Part shown: positions 43,094-53,059 of the stretch, in pieces
Numbering within the stretch: the stretch's first letter is position 1
Layout of the letters: each line of letters begins with the position of its first letter
Assembly: GCA_001465935.1 (NCBI GenBank)
Contig: LNKV01000040.1
Location: 62,001-126,000 of the forward strand
Source: Clarireedia homoeocarpa
Lineage: Eukaryota; Ascomycota; Leotiomycetes; Helotiales; Rutstroemiaceae
Direction: 5' to 3'
DNA length: 64,000 nt
Notes under the pieces: generated by a model
What the model was told of the DNA's origin: nothing
What the model saw: only the letters and a program-made list of their open reading frames with translations
Database searches by the model: none
Program-made: the position numbers and the translations under genes

Positions 43094-45092
43094 TGTATAG
43101 TAGCGTCCTAACCCACACCCGCCCCTCGCGCAGGAGAGGGGTCTAAATACAGTGCTCTTATTTAATTAAGAGCGATTTATCAGATCAGATCAGATCGGAT
43201 CAGATTTTAGTTTCCGCTTGCTTGCTTGTTTGTTTGCTTGTTGTCACTAAACCAAACTAAACCAAACTAAACTATAAGTTAAAACACCCTTCAGAGAGTG
43301 GTTATTAAAGATCTTAAATTATAATTTCTATAACTTAACTACTGTAAATTATCTTATCTCAAGATAAGATCTATCTAGATAAGTTAGAGGGCTGTCTGGT
43401 TTAGCTACTGTAGATATAAGTACTTCTGAAAAGTCGATTCGATTCGACTCTACTCTTTACTATCTACCCCGCGGAGGTTATATAATATAATATAATATAA
43501 TATGATATGATAAGTTAGTTCTCCTCTTTACTAAAAGATCTGAATCTGAATCTGAATCTGAATCTGAATTATATCTCTTTCTAAATCTCTTTCTCTCTCT
43601 CTTTCTTATAAATCATCTTATTTATATCCCCTCCCCTCTCACCCCTCCCCAATCGTAATCCCAATCCCAATCCCAACCACCACTCCCCTCCACTCCCCTC
43701 CACTCCCCTTCCCTCCCCTTCTTCCCCTCTCTCCTCTAAATCCAAATCCAAATCCAAATCCAAATCCCAACCACCAATCCCCTCCCCTCCCCCTTCTTCC
43801 ACTCTCTCTCCCCCCTCTCTCTCCCTCCCAAAAACAAAATTAAAACTAAAACTAAAACTAAAACTAAAACTAAAACTAAAACCAAAACCAAAGTTTACTA
43901 ACCTCTTTTTTTTCTTTTCCTCTCTCTTTTCCTCTTTATATTTATTATATTATATATATCTCTTTCTACAGTACTTCTTATTTATTCTATCTAATCCCAT
44001 CTTATATATACATACACACAACATCAATCAGTCTACTATCACTTACCATCGTTCACTTACTTACCACTCACTACATCAGTTAACTAGTTCACTATAAATC
44101 AACAACAATCAATAATAATAATAATATCATCTTTTTTAAAAAATTTATTTAATACACTCAACTCAACCTAACCCACACACTAACTTAAATTCTTCCAAAT
44201 TAGAAGTTAGAAGGAAGTTACGAATGTTAGAAGTTATACTTCTTATCTCATCATGTAAGTTACAATAAATAAATACTTACTTACTATATTATTGTTGTTG
44301 TTGTTGTTATTGTTGGTTGTGGATTTATTTATTTATTTATTCACGGGATTAACCAGACCTGAACAGCAAAGGAAAGGAAAGGAAAGGAAGGGGATATATT
44401 TATTGGTTTGTTTGTTTGTTTGTTTGTGGGGGAGAGGAGATGAATTGTTAGGGAGGGAGGGGGTATAATATAAGAGTCGATGATTTTGATTTTTTTTTTA
44501 GAAGAAGGTATGGGAAGAAGGAGGGAGGAGGAGGAGAGGAGAGGAGGAGGAGGAGGGAGGGAAAGGGCGGGGGTATGGATATGATGATGGATGAATGGAT
44601 GGATGGATGGATGTATGTATGTGTTAACAAGAGACGAGAAGAGGAGAGAAGAGAAGAGATGAGATGAGATGAGATGTGGTGATCAGATGTGGTAGTATGT
44701 ATATATAGATAGATTAGCTGAGGGGAGTTGGATTCGTTGATGCTTAAGGTAGAGGAAGGTGAAACATAACATAACATAGATAATCAGAAATTGGTTAAGT
44801 ATAGAGAGAGGTACAGTGAGGGATTAGCAAGAGAGGTTGTTGTTGGGGCATATATGTATGTGTATGATGTTTGAATGAATAATGAATAGTATGGTATTCC
44901 ATAATAACATCCCACCTGTCAATCCTAATACAATACACAACACTCAATCTCAACCTCAACCTCAACCTCAACCTCAATCTCAATCTCAATCCCATTCATT
45001 ACATCAAATCCCGAAACGCCTTATAATTTTTCCCCCACCTCAATCAAAATCCCCCCCCCCCCCCTAGCAATTCCATTCACTTCAAATCATAT
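43094..45092. repeat. Microsatellite-rich block
   Basis: Dense short tandem repeats: GATCA near 43178-43205, CTGAAT at 43542-43570, CAATCC near 43652-43676, CACTCCC(CT) near 43681-43710, AAATCC near 43738-43768, AAAACT near 43843-43885, TTG near 44293-44308, TTTATTTA near 44325-44341, GGAT near 44588-44612, and CAACCT/CAATCT near 44948-44993. No ORF here has non-repetitive protein character. It lies downstream of EBP2. Confidence 0.75.
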
Positions 45093-46383
45093 CTACCTCT
45101 TCCCACCCGCTCTCCTTGCCTTCCCAGGTCTCTTCTTTCCACCCCCACTAGCACCCCCTTTACCCTTCATCTTCTTAACCGAAAAGCCACTCAGATCCCC
45201 ACTACTCATCGCATCACCACTCTTCTTGAACCTCTTCTTTCCACCATGACCGAACTTCTCATCACGCTTTTGTCGCTTGTTGGGTGCTCCTCCTTTACGG
45301 TCCTTGCGTCCCGATGGTTGGGTTTCTTCCTCGAGCGCTACGTCAAAGAGATCGGCTTCATTGGTTTGTTCGTTGTCTGCGCCTTGGCGTTCTATTGGAG
45401 AAGGGCAGTGATGTTAGTATGCTATGATATTTCTTTCGACTCCGACAATTTGATGGTGGAAAATCTAAGAACAAGGGAACATACTTCTCTTCAAAACCTT
45501 AATCTTCTCCAAAGTTTGCTTCCTCTCTTTATCTCTCTCCTGTAACTTAGCGACTTGAACCTGCTTTCCGAATTTCTTCAAATCTCTTTGTTTCCTCGCT
45601 TCCGCAGCAGCTTTCTTCCCCGCCGCCTCATCAATCAACTTCTTCTTAATCTTCTCCATATGTTCATCGGCCTTAACCATCTCGGCAAAGTAATCAGTAG
45701 GCCGCGTGAACGGAACACCCTCTGCTTTTAGCAGCGCGCGCGCTTCTTTAACTGCGGCGAGCGATTGTGCGTAGAACGCCAATTCGCGGTTCAGATCATC
45801 GGAGACGTCGGGGATTTCAGTAGGTGTAGACGAGGTTATCGATTGATGCTCGGAGAAGGGGAGGCTGCTGATGGGGAGAGAAATACGTTTCAGGGCTGCG
45901 TTCAGGGCGACGGTGTTGTTGATTGTGAGGCGTTGATGGGGGATCATGTCTTCTTTTTCTTCGTCGTCAAGATCTTCCAGATCGGACATGGGTATATCCT
46001 CGTCATCCTCGTCATCTTCTTCTTCGTCATTGTCGCCTCCTACAGATGAATCGCTGTCACTTTCGTCAATTCCAGCAAAATCAATCTATGATTTGTTAGA
46101 TTTTGTCAAGATAATGAGATTAAGTTGCGCAAACCTCAGTTGGACCATTTCCTTCCTCTTCAACATCACTACCTTCCTTCTCATCCTCGCCCTCGTCCTC
46201 ATTTTCACTCCCCTCTTCAACATCTTCCCATTCTTCTTGTTTATCCTTCTTTGAAATCTTCTCCCCTCCCTTAGACACCTTCTCTTTCCTCGCCGCTTTT
46301 TGCTGTTTCTTCTGGTGTAATTTCTTGAAATCCGTACCCTTTTCAGCGGCAAGCGCCACCTTCAATTTGCTTTTCGTAACCAT
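45093..46383 (-). CDS. EBP2: rRNA-processing protein Ebp2
   Basis: Nucleolar factor for 27S pre-rRNA processing and 60S subunit assembly. Exons on the minus strand are 46383-46135, 46085-45485 and 45391-45093 (382 aa). The N-terminus is Lys-rich (KKLHQKKQQKAARKEKVSKG), followed by a long acidic region (EEWEDVEEGSENEDEGEDEK, later DNDEEEDDEDDEDIPMSDLE). The Ebp2 core is clear: INNTVALNAALKRISL, LNRELAFYAQSLAAVKEARA, GVPFTRPTDYFAEMVKADEH and DLKKFGKQVQVAKLQERDKE. The tail is basic (GHGGKKRFKKSGDAMSSGDL, then GGKKRPGKARRAGGKR). Introns of 49 and 93 nt have GT-AG ends and keep the frame. Start at MVTKSKLK. Confidence 0.95.
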
Positions 46384-47433
46384 GGTCTCGGTGTTGCGCC
46401 TTTTCCAATTGGGAATTGCAGGTTTGGAGATTGTCTGTCTAGGACGAGCTAGAATTTATTTTTTGATGCGGGAACTTTTTTTTTGGAGCTTGAGCCTTTT
46501 TGCATAGCGCTAGAGCTACCGCCTTTGCATATATTTGTGTAAGATTTATGCAAAAGTGCATAAGGTGCAGTTTGAAGGACATCAACAGCAATCGATTGTT
46601 GTAGATATTTAGTACAATTTCAGATCTATTCTAAAAAAAATCTAAAGACCCTTCTTAACCATGATTGGTTCTGGCTGCCATAATCACCGTCAGGTATGAG
46701 GAATTATTATGGAAGCAGCTCTATCGGAAGAGTTATATGCTTCATCTACAATGAAGCAATGAAATCGCCTCAGCGCACAATAATCTGTCTGAATATTTCA
46801 TGTTGACCTTTCAGCTCCATAGCTGTAGACTATCCCTTACTGGCAGCAGCGAACCATTGGCCGAAAATCTCATACATAATACCATATTCTCCATGCCTTG
46901 ATCATTGCAAGCCAATGTTCCTGAACCTATGGCAACTCAACAACCCTCCTGCGCGGCCAAAAAAGTGTAGTTTGTCTTAGTACTCCCCATCAACGAGGAA
47001 TCGATTACACCAAGCCATTCTAACCTCTATCTCTTATATATGTCGACTAGAGATCATTAGTACGTGGTCTTAAAGGCGGGGTTCGGATGTCTTACACATT
47101 CTCGTTCTTACAAATGTCCTTATCACTTCATTTGGTACTTTAGATGACACTCGTATATTCTAGAGGATATTTGATATTTTAGAGCATGTGCATAATTGCT
47201 GTACCCAGATCGCCAAAAATACACTCATGAATGGTATCTGTGAGCTCTCTGGTATTCTTGATCTGGGTGTTGGCAACCACAAGGCCACAGCATGCTACTA
47301 ATGCTCGCATCACAACGGTTTAGTTAGTTTACCGCTACTCGTCTTGGATACGACTGAAATCCATCTTGCGGCATTTTCCATCCACAATGTCACTTTTGGA
47401 GCAGGTTGATGTTCATTATATCGATTCAGATGT
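46384..47433. other. Intergenic region, nothing recognised
   Basis: EBP2 upstream region and 3' flank of the next minus-strand gene. No coding exon, tRNA or repeat array seen. Confidence 0.5.
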
Positions 47434-48543
47434 TCAATCTCCGCTAATCTTCGCATGCCGGAAATATTTCATGCCAACCCAGGCAACAATCACCCATACC
47501 CACGCCATAACTGTCGTTAATATTATTAAAGCAGGATAGTATCCAACAATAGGTAAAGTAGGATCGTCCTCGAGTTCAGGAGGCGCATAAGGTGTCTCCC
47601 CTACATCCCAGGCCCAGCTCCATACACCAAGACAGGAGCCCATGCCGGTCACAAATATGATCCATGTGACTATAAGTATAACCCAACCCCACCATTCGGT
47701 TTCTGAGTAGTCCCATTCATCAGGGACAGGGAGTGGACTAGTGGCGAGTCCTCCTATCGAAAGTGGAGATTTCTGTCTCTGTAAAGGTCGATGTCGAGCG
47801 GAGCCAGCACCAGGAGGGAAGTAAGAATCGGATCCTGATGATTGAGGCTGTCCACGAGTAGCTGCTGAGAGATTGTGAGATGGGATATGGAGCATGTCTT
47901 CCTCATCAGTGGTTGAGGTATATGTCAACGTGGGGCTGGTGGGATGTGTGGGAGAGGTGATACTGTGATCTGTGGCGCCCATCGGTAGTGTCTTGATTGG
48001 AGGAGGCAGTAATGTGTTATTGCTTCGATTCGCAAGCCCCTCCATGGAAGGACGAGGAGTTTCGTCAGAGATGCCGAGGCCAAATTCATTCGTCGGGCGG
48101 ATGTTCTCTGGCGAAGTGGAGCTCAACATCCCGTTCGCGGTTAATGATCCGTGCTGATTTGTGTCGATAGATAACATTTTCATCTCTTTTCGTTCTCGCT
48201 GTGCTCCTCGACCGAGAAGGGCTGCTTTCCTCAGCGAACCTCTTCTTCTTCGTGTTTTCTGCTGTTGGACCGCCACAGCCATTGCTCTACCACCCTTCTT
48301 CGGTGACGAAGGTTCATCACGATTTGGGCTTCGCCCTCCTTGAGAATCACCATTGTTTGGCCGTAGAAACGATAACTTAGACATAAAGCCTCCGGACAGG
48401 GTCCTCTTGTGTCCTCCCGAACCGTTTTCAGAGGTCATCTCCTCCGGCTCGACTACCGTTTCGCCTCCATGGACCGTAGAAGCACCATGCAACGAATTGG
48501 ACTCTTTCTCCATATCGAATGCTTCGTTCTCTAACTCTTTCAA
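47434..48543 (-). CDS. Conserved fungal membrane protein, two C-terminal TM segments (unknown function)
   Basis: Single-exon 369-aa protein. Residues 1-275 are polar and disordered with a basic patch (QQQKTRRRRGSLRKAALLGR) and Ser/Thr/Pro-rich stretches. The C-terminal 95 residues are hydrophobic and well structured: WDYSETEWWGWVILIVTWII, then FVTGMGSCLGVWSWAWDVGE, an acidic loop (TPYAPPELEDDPTLPIVGYY) and a second span (PALIILTTVMAWVWVIVAWV) ending GMKYFRHAKISGD. I believe this Trp-rich C-terminal block is conserved across filamentous ascomycetes, but know no assigned function. A long cytosolic tail with two to three TM helices is predicted. The start is the first ATG of the frame; a second in-frame ATG is ten codons later. 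Confidence 0.8.
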   Translation of the reverse strand: MKELENEAFDMEKESNSLHGASTVHGGETVVEPEEMTSENGSGGHKRTLSGGFMSKLSFLRPNNGDSQGGRSPNRDEPSSPKKGGRAMAVAVQQQKTRRRRGSLRKAALLGRGAQRERKEMKMLSIDTNQHGSLTANGMLSSTSPENIRPTNEFGLGISDETPRPSMEGLANRSNNTLLPPPIKTLPMGATDHSITSPTHPTSPTLTYTSTTDEEDMLHIPSHNLSAATRGQPQSSGSDSYFPPGAGSARHRPLQRQKSPLSIGGLATSPLPVPDEWDYSETEWWGWVILIVTWIIFVTGMGSCLGVWSWAWDVGETPYAPPELEDDPTLPIVGYYPALIILTTVMAWVWVIVAWVGMKYFRHAKISGD

Positions 48544-48699
48544 AGCTCATGAGAGAGAGCACATATTCGATTTGACGAAATTAGGGTCTGGAAGCTTCTA
48601 GGAATGTAGAGCTGGAAACACGTGGCTCAAAAATTTCCTCGAAAACGACCAGAATATGGTGGCGGAAATAGATTTCTGTGCACGAGCACCTGTATTCAA

Positions 48700-48951
48700 C
48701 TTGTCATACGATTAAGCGTAATGGATCTTCAATGAAACGAGCGTTGGTAGAAGATTAATGATCGCGTCACAACTGCTGTGATTGATATAACAATGGTTGA
48801 GAGTATCTTTGTCCTTCCAAATCAGCTTTTTTTGATCCAAAGCTGCTTCGCTCCAAGCTTGAGAGTGGACAGGACGCGGTGAGGCTTTTTGGTCGACAAA
48901 CAAAAATGATTTGGTTGGAGTCTAGTGCTTTCTTCGATGAGGTTGGTATGA
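48700..48951 (-). pseudogene. Possible 3' remnant of the interrupted CmcJ/AsaB-like gene
   Basis: Minus-strand DNA directly beyond the transposon. Joining it to the other flank would keep the frame (GAT CGG G|TC ATA CCA ACC, D-R-V-I-P-T). The length (about 250 bp) fits the roughly 70-90 residues missing from the family's usual size. The translated sequence after IPTSSKK is not recognisably conserved, so homology is unproven. Confidence 0.3.
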
Positions 48952-50416
48952 TCACCAGTGGATGCATTTACTCATTCAACACCCGGATTTTAGCCGAATA
49001 TCATAAAAAGTGCTTCAAAAATCGATATTATTAACTATAACTACCACAAAGAGCTCTTTATAGGTGATCTATTGCCTTTAATCAGTTGCTTGCATCGTGT
49101 AGGCATCTCACTAATACGTTTTTGGATTTCCTTCTGCGTAATCTTGCCCCATTTATCTTGTAAAATCTCTTTAAGCTCCTTTATAGTATGGAAGACCCGG
49201 CGACGTACACGTTGCTTTAGAATATTCCAAACACCCTCTATAGGATTCAGATCGGGTGATTGAGGTGGATGGGCAAGATTTATGATCCCCGATTCCTTTT
49301 TGAGCCTGCTAGCTAGCCCCTCCTTTTGCAACCTATGGGATCTATCTCCATCCTCGATTAGACGCTATTGAGAGATCTGAACTGATTGCTTCTTGCTTAA
49401 ATCTTTAATAGCATCGATATAATAAGGTAATAAACGCTTAATATAGTATTCCTGAGTTATAGAATTGCCCTTAGGTTTAACAACTTTCTTATGTCCGATC
49501 TGAGCCTCCTATGCTATTAACCTCTGATTCCAATCCTCTTCAGTCTCATATCTTGACTTCCTGGGCTTGCGAGGGCGTCGAGGCTTCTCAATATACTCCT
49601 CTTTATCATTGTAGAACTCAAGCTTCTCGTATTTTGTATGCCAATTGACCCACCCACTAAAGTGCACTTTATTACCCAGAAGAGCTGGCTTCTCCTGGAT
49701 ATTTTCAGGCTTATATCGCTGGCCCTGCTCTTTTAGGATCCTGCCAGTACCCTGGGAAGCTGGATCGAAGTGTACTTCGTCTGTAAATAGGCAGAATTGC
49801 TAAAAAGAGTCGACAGTCTTATTTTCATGCGTTTGGCTATAATCCACCCTTTTAATGCGGTTTGGCTGGCTAATTTCCTTCTGCATATATACCTGTTTGT
49901 AGCGCTGACCTTTATTTGTATATTTCTCAAGGTTATTTCGTAATTGACGCAGTTTTAAGTATAGATCGTGGAATGCGATTTGAGCTTCATATCGTTGATC
50001 TCGGACTGGATTTTGAGCTGGATCAACAAGGGCTTTAAACTTGCGAGGAGAATGTCTAAGAGGCTGGCCTAGGTTATTTGATACTTTGCGAACTCGATAA
50101 TATCCATTGAATCCGAATTTATCTCGATCTTTAAGCCACTTATTGCCTGTGCCTTGTCCTATACCCAAACGCCTTTCGATCGCACATACCGACTCCCGAG
50201 CTCTTTTATTATCGAACGCGTTGAAGAATGAATTTCTCGTCGGAGTATCGTATTCGCCCTGGGTTCCTCTACTATCAGGTGTAATCTCACGTCTTTTAGC
50301 CCTTGTGTTGACTATGTTGTCGCTATTTTAAAAAAAAAGGTGATATTTTGAGATGTTTTAATTTGGACAGATTTCTCGGTTAATAGTGTTGAATGAGTAA
50401 ATGCATCCACTGGTGA
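48952..50416 (-). mobile_element. Tc1/mariner-type DNA transposon, 1465 bp, 31-bp perfect TIRs
   Basis: Terminal inverted repeats of 31 bp are identical at 48952-48982 (starting TCACCAGTGGATGC) and 50386-50416 (ending GCATCCACTGGTGA). The interior encodes a degraded DDE transposase on the minus strand. The usual TA target duplication is not evident: flanks are TATGA on the left and CCCGA on the right. Length and single transposase gene fit a complete but dead element. It sits inside a CmcJ/AsaB-like gene. Confidence 0.92.
49041..50330 (-). pseudogene. Tc1/mariner transposase with three in-frame TAG stops
   Basis: One frame runs from about 50330 to 49041 without frameshift but with TAG near 49800, 49509 and 49367. 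The N-terminal DNA-binding part is seen in FFNAFDNKRARESVCAIERR, LGIGQGTGNKWLK. NPVRDQRYEAQIAFHDLYLK and GQRYKQVYMQKEIS follow. Catalytic-region landmarks are FTDEVHFDP (first Asp), LIEDGDRSHR (second Asp) and HPPQSPDLNPIEGVWNILKQ (third acidic residue). Every stop is TAG, as expected from C-to-T change of CAG or G-to-A change of TGG codons, the pattern of repeat-induced point mutation. Inactive as it stands. Confidence 0.9.
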
Positions 50417-51136
50417 CCCGATCAGCGGCAATGAGATCCTCAGGATCGATGGTGCTGGCGTCACAAAAAGCAAGAGGGTTGTCTTCGCATACAGGAAGTA
50501 GAGGGCGCCAAGTACTACGTTGGATTAGCTTGTAACAAATTGAATAGTATAATCTACTCTAGTACGCACTTGATGATTCTAATGCGGTAACCGGGCCGCA
50601 AGTAGTCCATCTGGCCGTCGATTGTGTTGTTGTAGAAGATCTCGGGCCCGGATTTCAACGTGACATCTATGGAACTAGTGAGTTACCGCTTTCGAAAAAG
50701 AAGGCAGGAGATACATACCATTGTGAGCGCCGCGGGCCCTCGGCTCTACTATAAAGGGATTCAACACATCGACCTTGTCTCTTGGAGACTCGTCATTCAG
50801 GCGAGTTCGAAGATCATAGGTATGAACAAACTCTGCATCGAGTTTCTCCTTGAGCCACTCTGCAATCTCTTCGCGGTGACGGCGCGCACCCTCGATGGTG
50901 CCTATGTCCCACATGGTTTCGCTTGTTTGTTTGAATATCTGAAATCCATTTTTAGGCAGAGTTTTGGTAGTGTCGTTTTTCACGTTCAGGAGCTTATGTT
51001 GATGATGTGTAAATTCAATGTTGTCAAGACGATAGCCTTTACTGAAGAACTCGCTGCCATTGCTAAGGAGAGCACCATATGGCTTTTCCGTTTTGTACAG
51101 AGGCAGGTCAGCCAAGTGTTCGATGTTGGCAAGCAT
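50417..51136 (-). pseudogene. CmcJ/AsaB-like oxidoreductase, cut by the transposon (5' part)
   Basis: Minus-strand exons 51136-50719, 50666-50570 and 50514-50417 give about 204 residues before the transposon end. The start reads MLANIEHLADLPLYKTEKPY. Family landmarks of the CmcJ / GA4-desaturase / AsaB group follow: YRLDNIEFTHHQHKLLNVKN, NGFQIFKQTSETMWD, VEPRARGAHNDVTLKSGPEI and NTWRPLLPVCEDNPLAFCDA, ending DPEDLIAADR. Both introns splice in frame with GT-AG ends, and no stop occurs before the insertion, so this half looks intact and the insertion is probably recent relative to other decay. Members hydroxylate or desaturate small molecules, often in secondary-metabolite clusters. The substrate here is unknown. 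Confidence 0.8.
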
Positions 51137-51964
51137 GGTGGCTATTTGAAGTTCAAGTGAAGTCCTGAGTTTGGAACTGCAAATGCTGCGGATTTGAGAT
51201 ATAGTAGAACAAAATGTGGCAGGAGCTCTGCTTGTAAAATCAGGATATCCCAGACCTCGAATAGAGTATGAGTAGTGGCAACGTAGAAGACACGGGGTGG
51301 TATCTTGTCAGATTTAATCCCCTCAGCACATCTTCTTCGTAGTAGGAAGGACCATGTGAAACCTTCCTCGCTTCTGATATACCGGCATACGTACTATCGG
51401 ATCATATCCATCGAATGATGAAAGTAGAGTAGTCATATGAGGCCTCCTATTCTCTGCCGCGCATTTTAGAAGTAGGCAAGATCGCTAGCTGACGGCGGTT
51501 TGATGCCGCATATCCTCGGATGTGCATGTTATCGTGTGTTGTAAACAGGAGGCCGAATAGTCACTTGCCAGCTTATATATTCCCGCATTCGTGTTGTATG
51601 ATACAATTGGTAGATAAGTGCAGGTGAAACAGTAACTCGAACACCGGGATCTACAGTTCTGCAACGACGATCAATTCCAGCTGTATGTGTTGGCTATGAT
51701 TTGAGACAACGGGATGCATCCACTTGCGGGGAAGTCTGAATGCGCCGAGCTTTAGTAACATTGATCGTGCAGTGAAGCTCTCGCTGACTGCACTTTGGCA
51801 TGAGAAATTGCATAATGTGGAGCTCAGGTGAAGGGACCATGAAGGATATAAAACTGCAGACTTGAACCGTTATTTCAAGTAAATCATCAAAGCAACAATC
51901 ACAAACAACATTCAAACTCAACAATCACAACTTACAATACTGAGATTCCATCTCCCAATCCAAC
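51137..51964. promoter_or_regulatory. Divergent intergenic region, CmcJ-like gene / 70-aa gene
   Basis: About 830 bp. The 100 bp before 51965 are CA-rich (CAACAATCACAACTTACAAT), a leader type common before well-expressed fungal genes. No other gene recognised. Confidence 0.4.
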
Positions 51965-52243
51965 ATGCCTTCCTCAACTACCAACGATTTCTTTGCTCAG
52001 GTTGAGACCAAGAACCTGCCCACCGAAGTTGGCAAGAAACAGCCATGGAAAGAATTCCACGAGCCAAATGAGGAGCTCATGAAGTCCGGTTCCGTCGAAG
52101 TTGAAATTCCCGGGTCGGATGAGAATGGTATGTAGCCAGTCTTGACTCCCAGTTTCAAATCGAAGCCAACAAGCTAATCCATATGCACTTTAGGTGGCTA
52201 CCTTGGCCGCTCTGCCTTGACTGGTACCCTCGGGGGCTCTTAA
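51965..52243 (+). CDS. Small two-exon gene, 70 aa, unknown
   Basis: Exons 51965-52127 and 52194-52243, with a 66-nt GT-AG intron carrying a GCTAAT branch-like site. The product begins MPSSTTNDFFAQVETKNLPT, passes through KKQPWKEFHEPNEELMKSGS and ends ENGGYLGRSALTGTLGGS before TAA. It is hydrophilic and has no signal peptide, TM segment or cysteines. The intron restores the frame exactly, and the upstream CA-rich leader supports real transcription. I do not recognise a family. It could be an intact small protein or the 5' remnant of a longer gene truncated at the TAA. It lies between two broken metabolic genes and might be part of the same locus. Confidence 0.5.
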
Positions 52244-53059
52244 GGGAGAAGCTCTTTCCCTGCTGCGCAGTGTGCTTTACCAATGAAGGAAACGATTGCA
52301 CGTCCCCATATGTTGCACATGTCAATATGTGGATATCGTTAGGTATGGGCAGGTCCAGCGAGGTATTTGGAAGGCTGAAGAGCATATCGGTGCCAGAAAA
52401 AGGTGGTTAAGTTTCATGACATTCTGTATTTGCATCATCGTCTTTACTGCAGACAGATTGTCCAATCAATCAATATACATGACTTTCCCTAAAAACCCTG
52501 TTGACTCTGAGAACTCACTTGTAATTTCCGAGCTAGATATGCACGTATTCTGAGCAAGTCATGGCCTACATAATGTAACCTGGCACACAAGATAGGAAAG
52601 AGTTACACCAGACCTACAAAATGCTGTATTCTCTTTACTGCACCTAGAACTCAATGGGCAGGCCGTAATTCGGAGAAGATCAAAGCTCTGTGATTGTGTG
52701 AGGTAGAACTGAAGAGGCCAAGCTAAGATCTCAATTGCTGATTGTGTAGCATATTTTTGAACGAATATTTTGGTATGATAGCTGGTTGTATCTCATATGC
52801 CTGGTGATCTCAAAAGGAGATCTACATGGATGTTAGATCTTGCAGTCAGAAAGCGGGGCTAATGTTGTACCTGGCTGTGCCTGGCTGTACCTGGCTGTAC
52901 CGTAACCTTCCTCGGCACAGCACAACCGAAGTGGCTGACGATCAGCAATTCTGATTGTTTTCACTCGGTACAACTAGACACTGCCAGCTGCTAAGTAGTT
53001 TTCGCTCGTCTTACTTGACGCATTGTGCACTGTCTGAAGGGACGGAACCCTCATAAATC
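52244..53059. other. Intergenic region, nothing recognised
   Basis: Between the 70-aa gene and the MFS pseudogene. A CTGGCTGTAC repeat occurs near 52871-52899. No coding exon supported. Confidence 0.45.

Noticed and set aside
42961..43146. ORF with poly-Pro and poly-Gly at 43 kb
   Set aside because: Product of the poly-C/N/poly-G artefact, not coding sequence.
43843..43885. Possible interstitial telomere repeat (AAAACT units)
   Set aside because: The unit is not the fungal telomere repeat TTAGGG/CCCTAA; ordinary microsatellite.
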